A DNA stretch of 10,922 nt, from positions 1 to 10,922 of the forward strand of contig JAAAVE010000440.1 of assembly GCA_015679605.1 (NCBI GenBank), in the 5' to 3' direction. The stretch comes from Podila epigama (lineage: Eukaryota > Mortierellomycota > Mortierellomycetes > Mortierellales > Mortierellaceae). Under the pieces are notes generated by a model. It saw nothing but the letters and a program-made list of their open reading frames with translations, was not told where the DNA came from and did no database searches. The translations under genes and the position numbers were made by a program. Positions 7,397-10,922 of the stretch are shown here, piece by piece (positions within the stretch are counted from its first letter, which is position 1; each line of letters starts with the position of its first letter).

Positions 7397-9991
7397 TTAC
7401 ACTCGACCTCCCAAAACACCTCCAAGACCAGCAAATGCCGACAATCGCTGCAAAGCATCCTTGTCCAGATGAATTAAGTGTAGAGCCAGCTCAACACTCA
7501 ATAAAGAATTCATCTCTTCTTCAATCTCTTGTTGTACTGCCGCTACCGCCTGCTGCTGTTGCTGCACTGCCGACTGGGTATTTTCCACTCCTCCTGGCGC
7601 ACTCTTGATGCTGTCGGTATCACTGGCGATTGAAGTCGCTTTTGAATCAGGTGCAAAAGAAGCCTGACTCGAAGCTGTGGGCGTACTGGGTGCCGATGCC
7701 GACACGGTCGAGTTGGAACCTGAGAGTGAAGTAATGGACCGAATCGAGAATCGATTGCTCTTTGGCCGTGCTGCTGTACTGGTAGTCGGGGCTGTGGGTG
7801 GCAATGATGCAGACGAGGTTGCCGCCGTTGAGGATGAGGGTGTTGTAGTTGCAGACGATGATGATGTAGATTGAGTCACTCCTGCTACGATCGACGACGA
7901 GATCTTGTATGGCAAAGTCAACACTGTACGGAACCCTTTCATAAAGTTTCTCTTAAATATCTCTCTGTTCCTGGGGTTCATCCGTTTTGGTTCACTTTTG
8001 CCGCTGTCACGCTACAAACGTCAAGACAACAACCACAATCGGAAAAAAAAGAAGCGTGTTACATGTCATGAAGATACTCAGGCAACAACACAAACAACCA
8101 ACGTTCGAAAAAAAAGATACGCTATGCTTGTATATATCTAAGCGTGCGCGCGCGTGTGTGTGTTCTTTCTTACCTGTCGATCATACTTGTCGATGCGATC
8201 CTTGCATGACTTTTGAACCCAGTCCAACTCTTGTTTAAGATACTGCTCTAGCCAAGGCGCAAAGACGCGAGCTAAAAGTTTCTCGACTCGGTACCGAGGC
8301 AGAGGCATCGGCTCCATAGTCGTGAGGGTATGCTCAAGCTTCTCGAGGAACCTGTATGCGGTGGGTACAGATTTTAGGTATAAAAGCTTGTCCCGCATGC
8401 TGCACATGTCAAAAAGCTGTGAACAGTATTCGGAAATCACGTCTTCAAACACTCGCTCCGTGAAACTATAGAGGACATCTGCCTCTTCAGGAAAGACATC
8501 ATGTACAATGATGCCTTGCTTTTGAAGCTCCATCTCTGTAAACTCCATAAACAACCGTAGCGGCTCAAATTCGGGGAAGGGGCTGTTCTCTCGGACGACC
8601 AGTGGCTGTGCGAACCAGATTTCGTATTGCCTATGTTCAACCCGACGACAAAAGATTGTGACATTCTATTAGTGCTTCTTGTTAGGCTATGGCTATGCAG
8701 CAGGGAAAAAAAATGTCGCACATGAAATGGGTTGACAAACATCTGCATACTTTAGATTCTCACTTGGTTCATAGTTATTGTCGAAAAAGATGCCATTCTT
8801 TTGAATGAAGATTTGGATACATGCTGCCGCTCCATTGAGATCCAGCAACACTCCTGCAAATTTCTGATTGTAGCACGGATATCAAGAGGAGAGAAAAAAA
8901 AAAAAAAAAAAAAAAAAAAGGATAAGTCTGTGCGACATTTCTTTTATCGTTGTATATACAAATATACATTTTTTTGTCTCTCCCAAAGAAGATGTAACAA
9001 GCACATACCGCCATCTCTGGGATGTCTCTTGAATCATAAGCAACTTCAAACAAGTGGAGACACCTGTTCTCAAAGTACTCGCATGTCCCTTGGAGGTTCT
9101 CATTAATCTATTTTACCAACCAAGAACAAAGATGAAACAGATTTTGCCAAAGTCAGTAGTGCAAAAAAGTTTGTCAAACCCCTTACCTCCAAAAAGGTTG
9201 GGGTTTTAAACATCACAATTCACTACCATGGAACCAATAATCATAACGTTATTTCTTACCTGGTCCGAATCCTCTGCAAAATAGCCCTTTGAAAATGCTT
9301 GAAGACGGGCCAACATTCTTGCCACGTCCAACACAGATTTTCCAAACTCCTGGATGACCTTACTATCCCTGTTCGAATGACGAAAGTCAACGTAGTATGG
9401 CCATAACTCACTGTAGATAGCCTTGAACTGCTCTCTCGCGCCCTGATGCGCCTTCCTGCCCTGGATCATTGAATATGGATCTCCAGGCAAACCTGGGATC
9501 TGAATGCGTCCCACAGAATCTATACTAATCCGTTGACTGTCATCCGAGAGATTGGAAAGACTGCTATCGCGGTTCTTATTTTTATTGTTCGGTGGTGTTG
9601 GTCCGGTTCCCTTGATGGCTTCACTCGCGTTCGCTGCTAGCCGCTGCCGTGTCGTCTCTGATGCATTGGTGCTGTGAACAGGAAACCTTGGCAGCGAATC
9701 AATAGGTCCATCCAACAAACTGTTATTATGCGATCCGTCCGTATTATTGTTGTTGTTCTTGTTGCCAAAACCATATCCAATACTGAGAAGCTTGGACTCC
9801 CAAAGCTCATCACTGTACACAATAACCTTCAGTCGCCGACAAGCCATTGCGACTGCTGTCAAAGATGAGATGGGCAAGTACTGAAGACATCTCCGAATCA
9901 ACTCTGGTGGAAGAACAGGAATGGAGGTTGTTGTGATGATGTCAGAGGAGGTCCTTCCATCAAAGTCGTCCACATCAAAGACAAGCTCCAT
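7397..9991 (-). CDS. RCY1: Recyclin-1-like F-box protein, short C-terminus
   Basis: Fungal recyclin (yeast Rcy1, fission yeast Pof6) is an F-box protein with a Sec10-like region that acts with Skp1 in endocytic membrane recycling. I join exons 9991-9260, 9107-9009, 8863-8751, 8630-8174 and 8011-7397, all GT-AG and in phase, 2016 bases, 671 aa. The F-box is residues 26-70 (VLPPELIRRCLQYLPISSL, ending DELWESKL). Residues 75-160 are an Asn/Ser-rich linker. The Sec10-like helical part is about 180-505 (FKAIYSELWPYYVDF, PLPRYRVEKLLARVFAPWLE, FKRNFMKGFRTVL). A Ser/Thr/Ala-rich insert and a Q5 run (617-621) follow. The start is the first ATG after an in-frame TAA; the open frame upstream has only a GTG. 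Yeast Rcy1 is about 840 aa and ends in a CAAX box; this model ends GGRV without one, and its TAA lies inside a perfect GTAAGT donor, so the C-terminus may be wrong or lost. Confidence 0.88.
8142..8163. repeat. 22-base alternating purine-pyrimidine CG/TG tract
   Basis: GCGT, then a CG run, then a TG run, strictly alternating purine and pyrimidine over 22 bases. It lies in RCY1 intron 4, about ten bases inside the donor at 8173. Such tracts are the classic Z-DNA-prone sequence; whether it adopts that form here is unknown. Confidence 0.75.
8894..8919 (-). repeat. T26 tract in RCY1 intron 2
   Basis: Twenty-six uninterrupted T on the coding strand (A on the plus strand), followed by CTCTCCTCTTG and, 30 bases beyond the T run, the acceptor CAG of intron 2. 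It serves naturally as an extended polypyrimidine tract. Its exact length may be uncertain in an assembly. Confidence 0.85.
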
Positions 9992-10467
9992 CTGGGATGT
10001 GTTCACAATGTCGTTGTACGTCTTTCTTTTTTCTTAGTTCTAAATGATGAGATACGTGTTTGATGAAGAGACTATTTTTTTTTCTTCTTTTTTTGAGCGA
10101 TGGTCGAAAGGGGAAATAAGTGACAATGGTGTGGCGATGGGGCTTTTGATGGACTTTGCCGAAATGAAAAAGACAAAGAAAGAATAGAAAAAAGAGAACG
10201 CCCCGAAGGTTTTTTCAGCCCATGAAAAAAAAAAAAAAGTTAAGGGAAAACCTTGTTTCTCTTTGATCCTCACAAAAATCAGAAGGGGTAAAAAAAACTC
10301 ACTTCACCGAAATTCTTTCAGACCTACCAGCAATAAGTAAGTAGTAGAAGCAATAGTAACACTAATAATATATAAAAAAAAACCTACGGGTACCGGGTTA
10401 CCAGGTACCAGAACCCATGGTGGCATCTTCTCAAAGGAGAGCCCATGCAATCAAAATAACAAAACGC
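9992..10467. promoter_or_regulatory. RCY1 upstream region
   Basis: No convincing gene is seen between the recyclin ATG and the tRNA terminator. The stretch should hold the recyclin promoter and 5' UTR. It has several A/T runs (10074-10094, 10225-10237, 10372-10382), an A/T-only TATATA patch near 10366-10376, and the GGTACC motif cluster at 10389-10409. An open frame at 10040-10273 on the minus strand is a product of the T-rich runs and not a gene. Confidence 0.35.
10389..10409. promoter_or_regulatory. Cluster of three GGTACC-type motifs
   Basis: GGTACC (10389-10394), GGTTACC (10396-10402) and GGTACC (10404-10409) follow one another at 7-8 base spacing, in a GC-rich island within A/T-rich flanks. 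GGGTT and AACCC (10395-10399, 10412-10416) add an outer inverted repeat. Repeated self-complementary hexamers are typical of protein-binding sites. It lies about 400 bases before the recyclin ATG and 60 bases past the tRNA 3' end; which gene it serves, if any, is unknown. Confidence 0.35.
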
Positions 10468-10475
10468 AAAAAAAA
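10468..10475 (-). terminator. Pol III T8 terminator
   Basis: Eight T on the minus strand begin two bases after the last acceptor-stem base of tRNA-Gln (one base after the discriminator). A run of four or more T is the standard RNA polymerase III stop. Confidence 0.85.
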
Positions 10476-10476
10476 G

Positions 10477-10549
10477 AGACCGTGCCGAGGGTCGAACTCG
10501 GGTTACAGGATTCAAAGTCCTGGGTACTGGACCACTATACTACACAGTC
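10477..10549 (-). tRNA. tRNA-Gln (anticodon UUG)
   Basis: A full cloverleaf of 73 bases without intron. The acceptor stem pairs GACTGTG (10549-10543) with CACGGTC (10484-10478) with one G-T pair; the discriminator is T at 10477. The D-arm is 10540-10524. The anticodon arm 10522-10506 has stem CAGGA/TCCTG and loop CTTTGAA, with anticodon TTG at 10515-10513, which reads CAA (Gln). The variable loop is four bases and the T-arm 10501-10485 has the TTCGACC loop. Internal A box (TAGTATAGTGG) and B box (GAGTTCGACCC) are present. CCA is not encoded, as expected of a eukaryotic nuclear gene. Confidence 0.95.
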
Positions 10550-10922
10550 AAAGCGTCCAAGATCGGCATGCTACAATTTTACACAAGGAATAGATACATC
10601 ATAGAATTATTGATCTCAAAATTGTCGCCATCATCTTCTTTTCTCACGGATTTGATGGGAGAAAATCCTCTGTTCTTGTTCACACAGTCCTTCATTGATG
10701 GCATAAATAAACGAAAGACCACAAAATCCATATTCATGCCAAAAATGATAAATCACACACATTTTTTTTTTCAGATTTTCTTTTAATACACTTTTTGTCT
10801 CCAAGAAATAAAAAAAAAAAAAGAGTAAAGGAAAACCAAAGGAAAAATAAAAAACAAGTTGACAAAAGAACCAAAAAAAAAATTTCATTTTTCCTCAAGA
10901 CTATTTTTTTTTTTTTTCAATT
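10550..10922. other. Right-edge A/T-rich intergenic DNA
   Basis: No gene is supported. The sequence is very A/T-rich with many homopolymers (for example T9 near 10762, A12 near 10810, T14-15 near 10904). Its short open frames on both strands encode Phe/Lys-rich low-complexity strings that follow from the homopolymers. Upstream tRNA flanking sequence should lie next to 10550. Confidence 0.45.

Noticed and set aside
9992-10006. Five extra N-terminal codons of RCY1 starting at GTG
   Set aside because: A nuclear gene is expected to start at ATG; the first in-frame ATG is at 9991 and an in-frame TAA lies upstream.
10568-10888. Two opposing open frames at the right edge, one Phe-rich like a membrane protein
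   Set aside because: They are built from poly-A/T runs and have no recognisable domain.

Overview
The window looks like nuclear DNA of a fungus. Both intact protein genes are split by many short GT-AG introns (about 90 to 280 bases), one of them (recyclin) belongs to a fungal-type family, intergenic DNA and introns are full of A/T homopolymers, and the tRNA carries no encoded CCA. An early-diverging (Mucoromycota-like) fungus is my guess from the intron-rich style; nothing in the sequence fixes the phylum.

Everything recognised lies on the minus strand, so the window reads from right to left. At the right end (10477-10549) is a tRNA-Gln(UUG) with a T8 Pol III terminator. Next is a five-exon gene for a recyclin-1 (RCY1/Pof6-type) F-box protein with a Sec10-like region (9991-7397). 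Only 239 bases later begins a twelve-exon gene for the PP4 phosphatase regulatory subunit 3 (PSY2/SMEK/PP4R3, 7157-2471). Every one of its 11 splice junctions keeps frame and the product is 1059 aa. To the left (2081-338) is a decayed stretch: two C2H2-type zinc-finger halves, an AT-hook-like motif and a very acidic tail, scattered over different frames by what look like several one-base indels and with no start codon. Because 17 exons in the two intact genes join without a single frame error, these breaks are more easily read as gene decay than as poor sequence.

The two intact genes have no known common pathway. PP4R3 targets PP4 phosphatase in the DNA-damage response. Recyclin acts in endosome-to-Golgi/plasma-membrane recycling. 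Their head-to-tail packing leaves little room for the recyclin 3' UTR plus the PP4R3 promoter.

I see no CRISPR array, no intact transposon, no phage or secondary-metabolite cluster, and no clear novel system. The points most worth a second look are the recyclin C-terminus, which stops early exactly inside a perfect GTAAGT donor; the decayed zinc-finger/AT-hook gene; a stop-free 108-base intron in PP4R3 whose retention would be in frame; and a few unusual short sequence tracts.
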